The notes under the pieces are model-generated. The model did not search any database. It saw only the letters and a program-made list of their open reading frames with translations, and was not told the origin of the DNA. A stretch of DNA of 14,745 nucleotides. It comes from an uncultured Collinsella sp. (lineage in GTDB: Bacteria; Actinomycetota; Coriobacteriia; Coriobacteriales; Coriobacteriaceae). Positions within the stretch are counted from its first letter, which is position 1, and each line of letters opens with the position of its first letter. The stretch spans positions 1 through 14,745 of the forward strand of contig CAADVA010000141.1 in the NCBI GenBank assembly GCA_900752345.1, written 5' to 3'. Shown here piece after piece: positions 1 through 7,072 of this stretch. The translations under genes and the position numbers were made by a program.

Positions 1-1188
1 CATAACGATGCCGGAGAGAATCGGTGTCGCCACCTGAGCCGCCATGCTCACGGTGTAGTAGTAACCGGAGTAGCGGCCCACGCTTTGGGAGCTGCAGCAC
101 TCCAGAATCATCGTGTACACGCACAGGTCCACGCCGCCCAGCGCAACGCCCATCAACAAAAAGACGCCGTACAGCACGGGCGAGAAACCGGGTGCCAGCC
201 AAAGAAGCGCGGGGCATAAAACCATGATGACGGCGGTGCCCAGGGCGACCTTTTTACGGCCGATTTTGAGCGAAAGATTTGCCAAGGGTACGTAGCTTAG
301 CAGCGCGCCTGCAATCGTCACGATATTGATGATGGCATAGGAACCGCCCTCCATGCCGTAGAACATATCGGCATAGCGGCTGATATTGGTGGTCATGGCG
401 TTATAGCTCATGTAATAGAAAAACGTTGCGGCGAGCAGCATGATGATGGAGCGGCGTACGCCGGCGTCTGCAATGCGATTTTTACCGCCGGCCTCGGGGG
501 AGTCATCTTTGTCAATCTGATCCTCGTCGATGCCCATGGACAGCGATTTCTCGCGCATCTTTTCGACGAGGGCGGGCTCACGGACAAAGACGCCGTAGAC
601 AACGGCCGACACGAGGATAAAGGCGGTCTGCAAGATAAAGAGCGGGAGATAATCGGGTTTGTCGGCCTTGGGAACCATGACCGAGATAGCGACGAGCATA
701 AGGCCCGTTCCCGCATAGCCGACGATCTTTTCGATCGAGTCCGCCTTGGTTCGCAGTGGGCGAGGCGTAATATCGGCCACGATGGCAACCGTCATGGTGC
801 GGTAGGCGCATATTGCCAAAAGCGTGAGGATAATCGCGCCAATGAGCAGAGGTAGGCTGCCCATGTTGTTGGCAATCGCGATGAGCGGGACGGAGAGCAT
901 TGCCACCGCGGAGCCGCCCAAGATAAAGGGCGTTCGGCGCCCGAGTTTGCTTGTGCAACGGTCCGAGAGGATGCCAAAGAGCGGAAGCAGGAACAGGCCA
1001 AAGACATTATCGATGGCCATGATCGCGCCGGTGAGCGAGTTGGATAGGCCAAAGGTCCCTGTGAGCATCTTGGGAACGATGCCGTCGTAGACCTGCCAAA
1101 AACTGATCATGCCCATAAAGGGTAGGGAGGCGAGGGCGACGGCCTTGGTGTCGAGCCGGGCCGCCCGCTTAAGATTTGGTTGGGTCAT
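1..1188 (-). CDS. MFS transporter, SLC45/GPH-like, 3' end outside window
   Basis: Integral membrane secondary transporter. 396 codons are visible and the frame is still open at the window edge, so perhaps 40-60 residues are missing. The start is ATG at 1188 behind a clear AGGAGA ribosome site 6 bases away. Hydrophobic segments run throughout. Near residues 75-85 the loop after the second helix reads SDR-x4-LGRR, followed by TPF: the motif-A form typical of SLC45/sucrose-transporter and GPH-type carriers. A second GRK motif sits after the seventh or eighth helix. A short charged central loop (KSLSMGIDEDQIDKDD) separates the two halves. It is the last visible gene of the operon with the M20 peptidase (51 bp upstream), AcnX and the enoate reductase, so it probably imports or exports that pathway's substrate or product. 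The family is well supported; the substrate is unknown and sugar specificity should not be assumed. Confidence 0.88.
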   Translation of the reverse strand, partial: MTQPNLKRAARLDTKAVALASLPFMGMISFWQVYDGIVPKMLTGTFGLSNSLTGAIMAIDNVFGLFLLPLFGILSDRCTSKLGRRTPFILGGSAVAMLSVPLIAIANNMGSLPLLIGAIILTLLAICAYRTMTVAIVADITPRPLRTKADSIEKIVGYAGTGLMLVAISVMVPKADKPDYLPLFILQTAFILVSAVVYGVFVREPALVEKMREKSLSMGIDEDQIDKDDSPEAGGKNRIADAGVRRSIIMLLAATFFYYMSYNAMTTNISRYADMFYGMEGGSYAIINIVTIAGALLSYVPLANLSLKIGRKKVALGTAVIMVLCPALLWLAPGFSPVLYGVFLLMGVALGGVDLCVYTMILECCSSQSVGRYSGYYYTVSMAAQVATPILSGIVM

Positions 1189-1204
1189 GCTGGTTCTCCT
1201 GGTC

Positions 1205-1239
1205 GGTAAAAACGGGGAGGGGCGCTATCGGCCCCCGTT
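1205..1239 (-). terminator. Intercistronic hairpin, terminator or attenuator
   Basis: Arms AACGGGG (1211-1217) and CCCCGTT (1233-1239) form a 7-bp perfect stem with a 15-base loop. Read on the minus strand, the stem is followed by five T residues. It starts right after the peptidase stop codon and ends about 20 bases before the transporter start. There is little room for a new promoter between them, so partial read-through (attenuation) or mRNA end protection is more likely than complete termination. Confidence 0.5.
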
Positions 1240-2661
1240 CTACAGTTGTTCAAGGTTGGCAAGAAACGCCACATAGAATTCGATGCCGCGCTTGTAGACG
1301 TCGACGCCGATGCGTTCGTTGGCGGCATGGATGAGCTTGCGTGCCTCGCCCGAGTAGATAAAGCCGCAGAAGCGGTAGACGCGATCGCAGATCTCGTTGA
1401 ACTCGCGCGAGTCGGTGCAGGAGTTCTGCACGTAGGGGGCAAAGCCGGCCTCGGGATAGACACCAGACACGCAGCGATGGATGTAGTTGAAGGCGGCATC
1501 GTTTTCGTAAGGCGAGATGGGCGCGGGCTCGGTGTAGGGAATCGCCTCGTTGATTTCGACGGTGACATGGTCGGGGCTTACGCCCGAGGCGCGGCACTGC
1601 TGAGCGGCGAGCCTGCGAGCGCGCTCAACGGCATCGGCGATGGTCTCGAACGGAGCGATGCGAACGTTGAAATTGGCGCGAGCGATCGGTGGCAGCACGT
1701 TATGCGCGTTGGAGCCTTCGAGCTGCGTGAGCGCATAGGTTGTGCGCAGCATGGCCGAGGTCTCGGGGCTGGCGGCCATAATCTTGGTAACCGCGGGGCG
1801 TGTGAGCCAGAGGTTGCCAAAGATTGCCTGAAACGTCGCGCTGCTGCGGGCACCCAGCTCGGTCAGTGTGGCCTCGACGGCGGGCGTGAGCTGCGGCTTG
1901 CCGGGGTTGGCCGAGATAGTCTCGCATACACGGCAGAGAAGACGGCAGGCATCGTTTGCCGCAGGCGTAGAGGCATGGCCGCCGTCGGCGCGCGCCGTGA
2001 CGGCAAGGTCGACGTGGCCCTTCTCGGACACGCCTACCATGGCAACGGGTTCGGTGACGCCGAGCGGGGCGTCGGTTGCCACGGCGCCACCCTCATCGAG
2101 CACCATGTAGGGATGGATGTTATGCTCGCGAAGCCACTGCACTGCATGGGTTGCAGTAGGTGCGGCGATTTCCTCGCCATCGCTCGAGAAGAACCAGACA
2201 TCGCGCGGGGGAACGAAGCCCTGGGCAATCAAATGCTCGGCGGCCTCGAAGAAAGCCGAGACGATGCACTTGGTGTCGAGTGATCCGCGGGCCCAGATCT
2301 CGCCGTCGAAGATCTCGGCTCCAAAGGGATCGTGCTTCCAGTCTTGGCCCTCGACGGGCACGACGTCCTGATGCGCCATCATGACGATGGGGTCCAAGGC
2401 GGAATCGGCGCCAGGCCAACGCAGGAGCATGCCAAAGTCGTCGACGCGTGTGAGCTCGGCGACTTTAAAGAAATGCGGATAAAGTCGCTGAAGCGTGGGA
2501 ATCCACTGGCTGAAGGGCTCATCGTCGCGCTCGGCGATGTTCTCACGCGAAACGGTGGGGATGCGCAGCAATTCGCAAAAGCGCTCGACGGCTACCTCGT
2601 CTGCCTTGTAGGTGCCTGCATCAAGAGGCGCGCCCTGTGCGACCGATACCGATGCTCCCAT
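1240..2661 (-). CDS. M20-family metallopeptidase (dipeptidase/deacylase type)
   Basis: Cytosolic zinc amidohydrolase of the M20/M25/M40 superfamily, 473 aa, which is full length for the family. No signal peptide is seen. ATG at 2661 is preceded by AAGGAGT. Metal-site residues are visible in order: His97 in MMAHQDVVP, Asp129 in RGSLDTK, the general base/metal pair Glu163-Glu164 in SSDGEE, Asp189 in LDEGG, and a C-terminal His445 in KLIHAANE. The lid/dimerisation His229 sits in GGHASTP. Members cleave peptide or N-acyl amide bonds on amino acids. Here it follows the AcnX small subunit after 110 bp and precedes the transporter by 51 bp. I infer that it releases the AcnX/enoate-reductase substrate from an amide conjugate or dipeptide. 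The family is certain; the specificity is not. Confidence 0.92.
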   Translation of the reverse strand: MGASVSVAQGAPLDAGTYKADEVAVERFCELLRIPTVSRENIAERDDEPFSQWIPTLQRLYPHFFKVAELTRVDDFGMLLRWPGADSALDPIVMMAHQDVVPVEGQDWKHDPFGAEIFDGEIWARGSLDTKCIVSAFFEAAEHLIAQGFVPPRDVWFFSSDGEEIAAPTATHAVQWLREHNIHPYMVLDEGGAVATDAPLGVTEPVAMVGVSEKGHVDLAVTARADGGHASTPAANDACRLLCRVCETISANPGKPQLTPAVEATLTELGARSSATFQAIFGNLWLTRPAVTKIMAASPETSAMLRTTYALTQLEGSNAHNVLPPIARANFNVRIAPFETIADAVERARRLAAQQCRASGVSPDHVTVEINEAIPYTEPAPISPYENDAAFNYIHRCVSGVYPEAGFAPYVQNSCTDSREFNEICDRVYRFCGFIYSGEARKLIHAANERIGVDVYKRGIEFYVAFLANLEQL

Positions 2662-2705
2662 GGTGGGACTCCTTTCGTGTTGTATATCGAATACGTCAAG
2701 ATTAT

Positions 2706-2756
2706 CGCCCGCACCGCGCGTGGGAAATGGCGAAACACGTTGTTCATCTGCGGGCG
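2706..2756 (-). repeat. 8-bp inverted repeat in the AcnX-M20 spacer
   Basis: CGCCCGCA (2706-2713) and TGCGGGCG (2749-2756) are perfectly complementary with 35 bases between them, in the 110-bp gap between the AcnX small subunit and the M20 gene. There is no T-run after it and no convincing promoter in the gap. It may be a read-through RNA structure; the function is unknown. Confidence 0.3.
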
Positions 2757-2771
2757 GCGGGTCGGATAGCC

Positions 2772-3215
2772 TTAGCCGACGATGACCGTGCCGTCTTCGG
2801 TCACGGTGATGGCGTCTCCCGTCGACACAGCATCGAGAAACTCATCGCCCAGGTTGTCAATGGTGGGCATGGGGGTGTCGGTCCATACACCCGAGAGGAT
2901 CGCGCCAGCGGCGGCAAGGCTGTCAATGGGTTTGGAAAACAGCAGGCATGCGGGTTGGCGCCCCATTTTGGTGGCGCAGAAGAGCACCATGCCGCCTGTG
3001 GTGGAGCCGATAGTCTGCGGAAGGCACAAGGCACATCCCGCCAAAGGTTTGCCGTACAAGTCGGGATTGTTTTGGTCGGAACACGTGGCCTTTTTGTCGC
3101 CAAACATCAGTGCCTTCTGAAACGATGCGAGCGTGTTGAGCCCTCCGTGAGAGACAAGTGCCTTGGCGTGGGCAGTTCCGGGGACAACGACGCGGCCGTG
3201 AAAGATTTTTTCCAT
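2772..3215 (-). CDS. Aconitase X small subunit, swivel domain (DUF126)
   Basis: 147-aa protein matching the AcnX swivelling domain (DUF126), the small partner of the two-gene AcnX enzymes. Visible family features are the N-terminal FHGRVVVPGTAHA segment, the LYGKPLAGCALCLP stretch (residues 53-66), the glycine-rich GSTTGG loop (70-75) that in this family contributes to the active site between subunits, and the C-terminal GDAITVTEDG turn. The start is ATG at 3215 with GAAGG about ten bases upstream; an earlier in-frame region to 3608 is the large-subunit gene read in another frame. It lies 14 bp after the large-subunit stop, so the two are almost certainly co-translated. AcnX enzymes are Fe-S dehydratases: bacterial forms act on cis-3-hydroxy-L-proline, archaeal ones on mevalonate 5-phosphate. 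Which substrate applies here is unknown. Confidence 0.88.
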   Translation of the reverse strand: MEKIFHGRVVVPGTAHAKALVSHGGLNTLASFQKALMFGDKKATCSDQNNPDLYGKPLAGCALCLPQTIGSTTGGMVLFCATKMGRQPACLLFSKPIDSLAAAGAILSGVWTDTPMPTIDNLGDEFLDAVSTGDAITVTEDGTVIVG

Positions 3216-3229
3216 GAGGAGTCGCCTTC

Positions 3230-4507
3230 CTATTTGATTGGTTTTCCGGTGGTGACGTAGGCGAGCACCTCGTCGTCGGTGTAGTAGCGCGATGCCGAGT
3301 ACGTACGCAACTTGTTGGAGTTGGTGATGATGGGCATGCTGCCGCACAGCGGGTTGTTGGTGTACATAAGCGGGCAGATGCTCGAGACGACGGCACCGGT
3401 AGTCGAGAGGCGTCTGTATGCCGCAGTCTTGCGGAAGGCGTCTGCCACGGATGGGGCGGCGGTCAGTACGGTGGGTACTTGCACGCGGCACTTGCCGGAG
3501 GCGCTCAGCCCATCGCAGATGGCGTCTGCCCAATGGGCGAGTTGTGCAGACGAGAGGTGGGGGCAGCCGATGAAGGCAAGCTTGGGGCGCGCGCCCGGGT
3601 TCTTCCACATAACGGGGCAGCTCGAGCGGATGCGCTCCAGCTCGGCGTCGTCAATGCGATAGATTTGGGCGTCTGGTGCTATGAGGTGTTCGCCTTGTTC
3701 GACGGCCTCGGGCGTGATGCCGTCCACGTGGTAGAGCCCGACAGCGCCGTTCGATGCGCTGGCGGCGCCCATGTCCTTAAGGTAGTCCTGCGTGCCGGGT
3801 GTGAGTTCGCGGCCAAGCCAGCGGTCGAGGCCTTTAATGTAAGGGACGTCTTCCATCACCTTCATGCCAATGGCGCTGCCAAGCACTTGCGCTTCGGGCT
3901 TGCGCTTACAGTCGACTTCGATGATCCAGGTCGCCTTGCGGCCCTCATCGGTGAGCAGGCCGAATTCCGGGACAAAGCCGGCAATTGAGCCGAACATCTC
4001 GATGATGCCGGAGTTGCGATTGCAGCGAGCGCCCAGCACGGAGTTGGCAAAGACCACGGCGCTGCTTTCTGCCCAGCTTAGGATGTCGCCACGCCGAGGT
4101 CGATTGCCAACCTCGGGCTGGTAACAGGTGCAGGTGAAAGCATCGTTGTCCAATAGACCCATGCTGCGCAGCTGTGCCTCATAATCGTCTTGTTTGGAAT
4201 ACATAATCTTGAACAGCAGCTTTTGCAGCGGGTTGGCCGGGACGGCGGGGTCGAGGGGCCTCGGGTCGACCGAGAATGACTGACCGGACAGGGCGCCGTC
4301 TTTCAGCAGCTCATCCATAAGGTCATAGACTGGACCGAGCATGGAGAGGCCAAAACTTGTGACAAGATGACCGTTTACGCCGGTCACGGGAACCATACGC
4401 TCGGCGCCAAAGCATTCGCCGTACATAACGAGGGTCTTGACCACTTTGGCCATGGCGGGGCCCTTGGCGCCGTCGAGCAGGGCTTGTTGTTGGGAGGTCA
4501 GGTTCAT
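3230..4507 (-). CDS. Aconitase X large (catalytic) subunit, DUF521 dehydratase
   Basis: 425-aa catalytic subunit of aconitase X (AcnX), an Fe-S hydro-lyase of the aconitase superfamily. Recognisable blocks are TCTCYQPEVGNRPRRGD (Cys126, Cys128), WAESSAVVFANSVLGARCNR (145-164), the GCPHLS motif (Cys315), a late cysteine in SSICPLM (Cys378), and TNSNKLRTY (395-403). The three cysteine sites are candidates for cluster ligands. I choose ATG at 4507 (MNLTSQQ), which has AGGA about 11 bases upstream; the in-frame ATG at 4519 overlaps that ribosome site and is less likely. The gene is 21 bp after the enoate reductase and 14 bp before the small subunit. Known relatives dehydrate cis-3-hydroxyproline or mevalonate 5-phosphate. 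No proline racemase or pyrroline reductase is seen nearby, so hydroxyproline use is not supported by context. Family very sure, substrate open. Confidence 0.92.
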   Translation of the reverse strand: MNLTSQQQALLDGAKGPAMAKVVKTLVMYGECFGAERMVPVTGVNGHLVTSFGLSMLGPVYDLMDELLKDGALSGQSFSVDPRPLDPAVPANPLQKLLFKIMYSKQDDYEAQLRSMGLLDNDAFTCTCYQPEVGNRPRRGDILSWAESSAVVFANSVLGARCNRNSGIIEMFGSIAGFVPEFGLLTDEGRKATWIIEVDCKRKPEAQVLGSAIGMKVMEDVPYIKGLDRWLGRELTPGTQDYLKDMGAASASNGAVGLYHVDGITPEAVEQGEHLIAPDAQIYRIDDAELERIRSSCPVMWKNPGARPKLAFIGCPHLSSAQLAHWADAICDGLSASGKCRVQVPTVLTAAPSVADAFRKTAAYRRLSTTGAVVSSICPLMYTNNPLCGSMPIITNSNKLRTYSASRYYTDDEVLAYVTTGKPIK

Positions 4508-4528
4508 CTGTGAGCCCATCCTTTCGTG

Positions 4529-6850
4529 TTAGATATTGGTGCCGAGTCGGTATGCCGCACGGACCGCTTCGAGCACACGGCCGGGTGCAAACCCATCGCC
4601 GATGTTATGCAGCTCGTCAGCGGCGTGCGTCTGCTGCAGTTTGTAGAACAGCGCGTCGTCGGGGTGTCCGCCGCAGGCAATGATTACCAAGTCGCAGGTT
4701 AGCTCGAGTGACTTCCAGTCGTTGCCGATTTTGGGTGCAAGCGGGTTTTCGACGTTCTCGGGCAAGACCGGTGACCACGAGACGTAGGGGTCGGGAACGT
4801 TTTTGTGGCAGTTGCGACTCAAGTGGAGACGCGCACACCTCGATGGGGCTCCAGACTCGCGTTTGCCGCCGACTTCCGCGCGCTCGACGCGTGTCATATT
4901 GAGGAGCCGCACATTGCGTCCCCTGAGCGTATGGAGTAGGTGGCCGCGATTTGCCGTGCAGGCGCCCTGCATCATGTGAGGCAGCATTTCAATTACGCTG
5001 ACCTGTGGTATGCCGTGTTCGACGGTGAGCCATTGGGCAACCTCGCAGCCCACGGCCCCTCCGCCAATGATGGTGACGATTTTGGCGTTGCCAAGCAGCG
5101 CGGGTTGGCGCAGTAGCTGCGTTGCCAGCACGGCATGACCCGATGCTGCAAGCTCCGTAAGACCGGGGATGGGCGGTATTGCATTGGAAGTGCCTGTCGC
5201 GCACACGATTGCGTCGAAGCCTGCTTTTGCAAGATCTTCGGCGCGTGCTGCCCGTCCAAGTTCGAGTGTCAGGTTCCCGTTGGGTTTTTCTGCCTGCTCG
5301 CGCACCTGTCGAACAAGATATGATCGGTAGTTATCGAGGTCGAACTTGATCCGGGCGGCGCTGGCGGAGAGGAGTTTTCCTCCAAGTTCATCTTCGGCAT
5401 CGATGAGCTTTACGTCGTGGCCACGACGCGCGGCGATTAGCGCACAGACCATCCCAGCGGGTCCGGCTCCTATCACCGCTATGCGTTTGGGTTCTTTGGC
5501 GGGAGCGGGTGTCTGGGGCATGAGGTATTCAAAGCTGCAGCGTGGATTGACGGCACACTGCGGATGGCCCCCTTCGACAAACTCGTTGAGGCATCCTTCC
5601 TGGCATCCGATGCAGGGGCGAATATCTGCCACGCGACCGGCGTACGCCTTGTTAGGCCACTCGGGATCCGCAAGCAGCGGGCGTCCGAGCATGATCATAT
5701 CGGCGTCGCCATTGCGAAGGGCACGTTCGGCAATGTCGGGGTAGCCCAACTTACCCACCGCGACAACGGGTACGGGAAGGCCGGCATTGGAGCGGATATT
5801 GTCGGCGGCAAAGCGCTCTCGAACGGCGCGCGCCACGGGAACGAAGCAGCCTGCGGGCATGCTCGCAGGCGGGTGGGGCATCCACCAGTTGTCATAGCAA
5901 CCAAGGTCGACGTCAAAGATGTCTACTCCCGCCGCCACGAGCTCTTCCATATAACCCAGGGTCTGTTCGACTGTGCGGCCGCCGCGCATGCGTCCCAGAT
6001 AGGTCGAATTCATGACCTGCTCGTCATAGGTTTCCTCGAGTGCAAGCGAAAGGTCGATGCGGTACATGATGGGGTAGTCGGGCCCAACGCGGCGACGGAT
6101 TTCTTTGATCATATCGAGGCCAAACTGACGCCAATCGGCATAACGTCCGAGCTTGCGATGGTTAAAGGCGGGGTTTCCGAGCTGCTCGATAAGATAACCC
6201 TCGTGCCCGTGCAAATAGACGCCATCGATGCCCATGGCATGAGCATCGGCCGCCGCTTGGCCGATATTGTTTACGATACGGCGCAGCTTTTGGTCCGAGA
6301 GGCGCATGCATGGAATGGCGGGGATGTAGTAGTTAGGCAAGAAACTCGCCGAGACCGGAAACCTCTTTTGCGTGATGAGGCATTGTGGGTTGCCCACGCG
6401 GCCGAGTCCAGCCGTAAGCTGGACAAAAATGCGCGATCCGAAGGCATGGACACCTTGGGCAAGGTCGCGCCAGCCTGCCATAACGGTTCGGCTTCGATCG
6501 ATGCGCGGGAAATAGGTGAGCTTGTCCAGCTCGGTGACCGTGGTATCGATGCCGTGGCTTACCGGCACGAGTCCTGTTGTGATGAGGCCGCAGCCGCCTT
6601 TGGCGCGGGCGAAAAAGTACTGCAGCATCATGTCACTGGGACGGCCAGTTTCCTCGCACATGTCGATATTGCCCATCGGTGCCATGACAATGCGGTTTTT
6701 GACGGTGAGCTTGTTAATTTTGATGGGAGAGAAGAGCTTGTCAAAAGGATAGAGCTCTTGTGTCATGCGGGACGATCCGCAACCGGAATTTTTGGCGGGC
6801 CAGCTGTCGAATGAGTCGACGAGTTGCTGCACCAGTACGTCTTTTCCCAA
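4529..6850 (-). CDS. NADH:flavin oxidoreductase / 2-enoate reductase-type enzyme (FMN, 4Fe-4S, FAD)
   Basis: About 773 aa with the three-domain layout of 2-enoate and 2,4-dienoyl-CoA reductases. An old-yellow-enzyme TIM barrel binding FMN spans about residues 29-405. A 4Fe-4S site follows, C-x2-C-x3-C-x11-C (Cys413, 416, 420, 432). Next come an FAD-binding GAGPAG at 461-466 and an NAD(P)H-binding GGGAVG at 596-601. A CYDNWWMPHPP segment resembles 2-enoate reductases. The usual barrel motif HGAHGYL is here HGHEGYL, so one active-site His is replaced by Glu while Tyr219 is kept. The predicted start is TTG at 6850 behind AAAGGA; ATG at 6883 lacks a ribosome site, and ATG at 6766 (MTQELYPF) is where homology begins but has a poor site. 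It is the first gene of the AcnX operon and probably reduces the C=C bond that AcnX makes. The substrate is inferred only. Confidence 0.9.
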   Translation of the reverse strand: MGKDVLVQQLVDSFDSWPAKNSGCGSSRMTQELYPFDKLFSPIKINKLTVKNRIVMAPMGNIDMCEETGRPSDMMLQYFFARAKGGCGLITTGLVPVSHGIDTTVTELDKLTYFPRIDRSRTVMAGWRDLAQGVHAFGSRIFVQLTAGLGRVGNPQCLITQKRFPVSASFLPNYYIPAIPCMRLSDQKLRRIVNNIGQAAADAHAMGIDGVYLHGHEGYLIEQLGNPAFNHRKLGRYADWRQFGLDMIKEIRRRVGPDYPIMYRIDLSLALEETYDEQVMNSTYLGRMRGGRTVEQTLGYMEELVAAGVDIFDVDLGCYDNWWMPHPPASMPAGCFVPVARAVRERFAADNIRSNAGLPVPVVAVGKLGYPDIAERALRNGDADMIMLGRPLLADPEWPNKAYAGRVADIRPCIGCQEGCLNEFVEGGHPQCAVNPRCSFEYLMPQTPAPAKEPKRIAVIGAGPAGMVCALIAARRGHDVKLIDAEDELGGKLLSASAARIKFDLDNYRSYLVRQVREQAEKPNGNLTLELGRAARAEDLAKAGFDAIVCATGTSNAIPPIPGLTELAASGHAVLATQLLRQPALLGNAKIVTIIGGGAVGCEVAQWLTVEHGIPQVSVIEMLPHMMQGACTANRGHLLHTLRGRNVRLLNMTRVERAEVGGKRESGAPSRCARLHLSRNCHKNVPDPYVSWSPVLPENVENPLAPKIGNDWKSLELTCDLVIIACGGHPDDALFYKLQQTHAADELHNIGDGFAPGRVLEAVRAAYRLGTNI

Positions 6851-6866
6851 TGAGGTTCCTTTCAGA

Positions 6867-6916
6867 TGTTGACAAGGTAACAAAGCAGTTTACGTCTAAA
6901 TGTTTAATAGTCAACA
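6867..6916. promoter_or_regulatory. Dyad over the AcnX-operon promoter, candidate operator
   Basis: TGTTGAC (6867-6873) and GTCAACA (6910-6916) are a perfect 7-bp inverted pair with 36 bp between them. One arm covers the -35 hexamer and the other lies just after the predicted start of RNA. This is a plausible place for a looping or two-site repressor. No regulator gene adjoins the operon in the window. Confidence 0.35.
6887..6914 (-). promoter_or_regulatory. Candidate promoter of the AcnX operon
   Basis: On the minus strand, TTGACT (-35, at 6909-6914) and TAAACT (-10, at 6887-6892) are 16 bp apart. They match 5/6 and 4/6 consensus bases and would start RNA near 6880, about 30 bases ahead of the TTG start codon of the reductase gene. 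Confidence 0.5.
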
Positions 6917-6982
6917 ACAAAGGAATGAGTTCGGTGAAGGAAAAAAGACTCAATGAGTGCCAGGTGGCAAGCTGTGCTGCGA

Positions 6983-7001
6983 CATTAGCTCCCAGCTAAT
7001 G
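6983..7001. promoter_or_regulatory. Hyphenated palindrome in the divergent intergenic region
   Basis: CATTAGCT and AGCTAATG are perfect 8-bp arms around a CCC centre. There is no T-run on either side, so it does not look like a terminator. Its place between the divergent AcnX operon and the FxLYD gene suggests a protein-binding site. Confidence 0.4.
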
Positions 7002-7018
7002 AATTTGAGCTCGCTGCC

Positions 7019-7062
7019 TCCTACGATGTGCTGTGTGCCGGCACGGTAGCCGGATCGTAGGA
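7019..7062 (+). promoter_or_regulatory. Hairpin next to the FxLYD gene ribosome site
   Basis: TCCTACGAT (7019-7027) and ATCGTAGGA (7054-7062) form a perfect 9-bp stem, with an inner palindrome GTGCCGGCAC between them. The right arm runs into the ribosome site (GGAAGGA, 7060-7066), so folding could hide it. Confidence 0.4.
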
Positions 7063-7072
7063 AGGATGCATA

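Noticed and set aside
1246..2283. 345-codon plus-strand frame over the M20 gene
   Set aside because: Antisense shadow of a gene with all metal ligands; no ribosome site.
2662..2771. Separate promoter for the M20 gene
   Set aside because: TTGACG and GATAAT occur but not in the right order or spacing; no convincing pair.
5564..6814. 416-codon plus-strand frame over the enoate reductase
   Set aside because: Antisense to conserved FMN and Fe-S domains; no family features or ribosome site.
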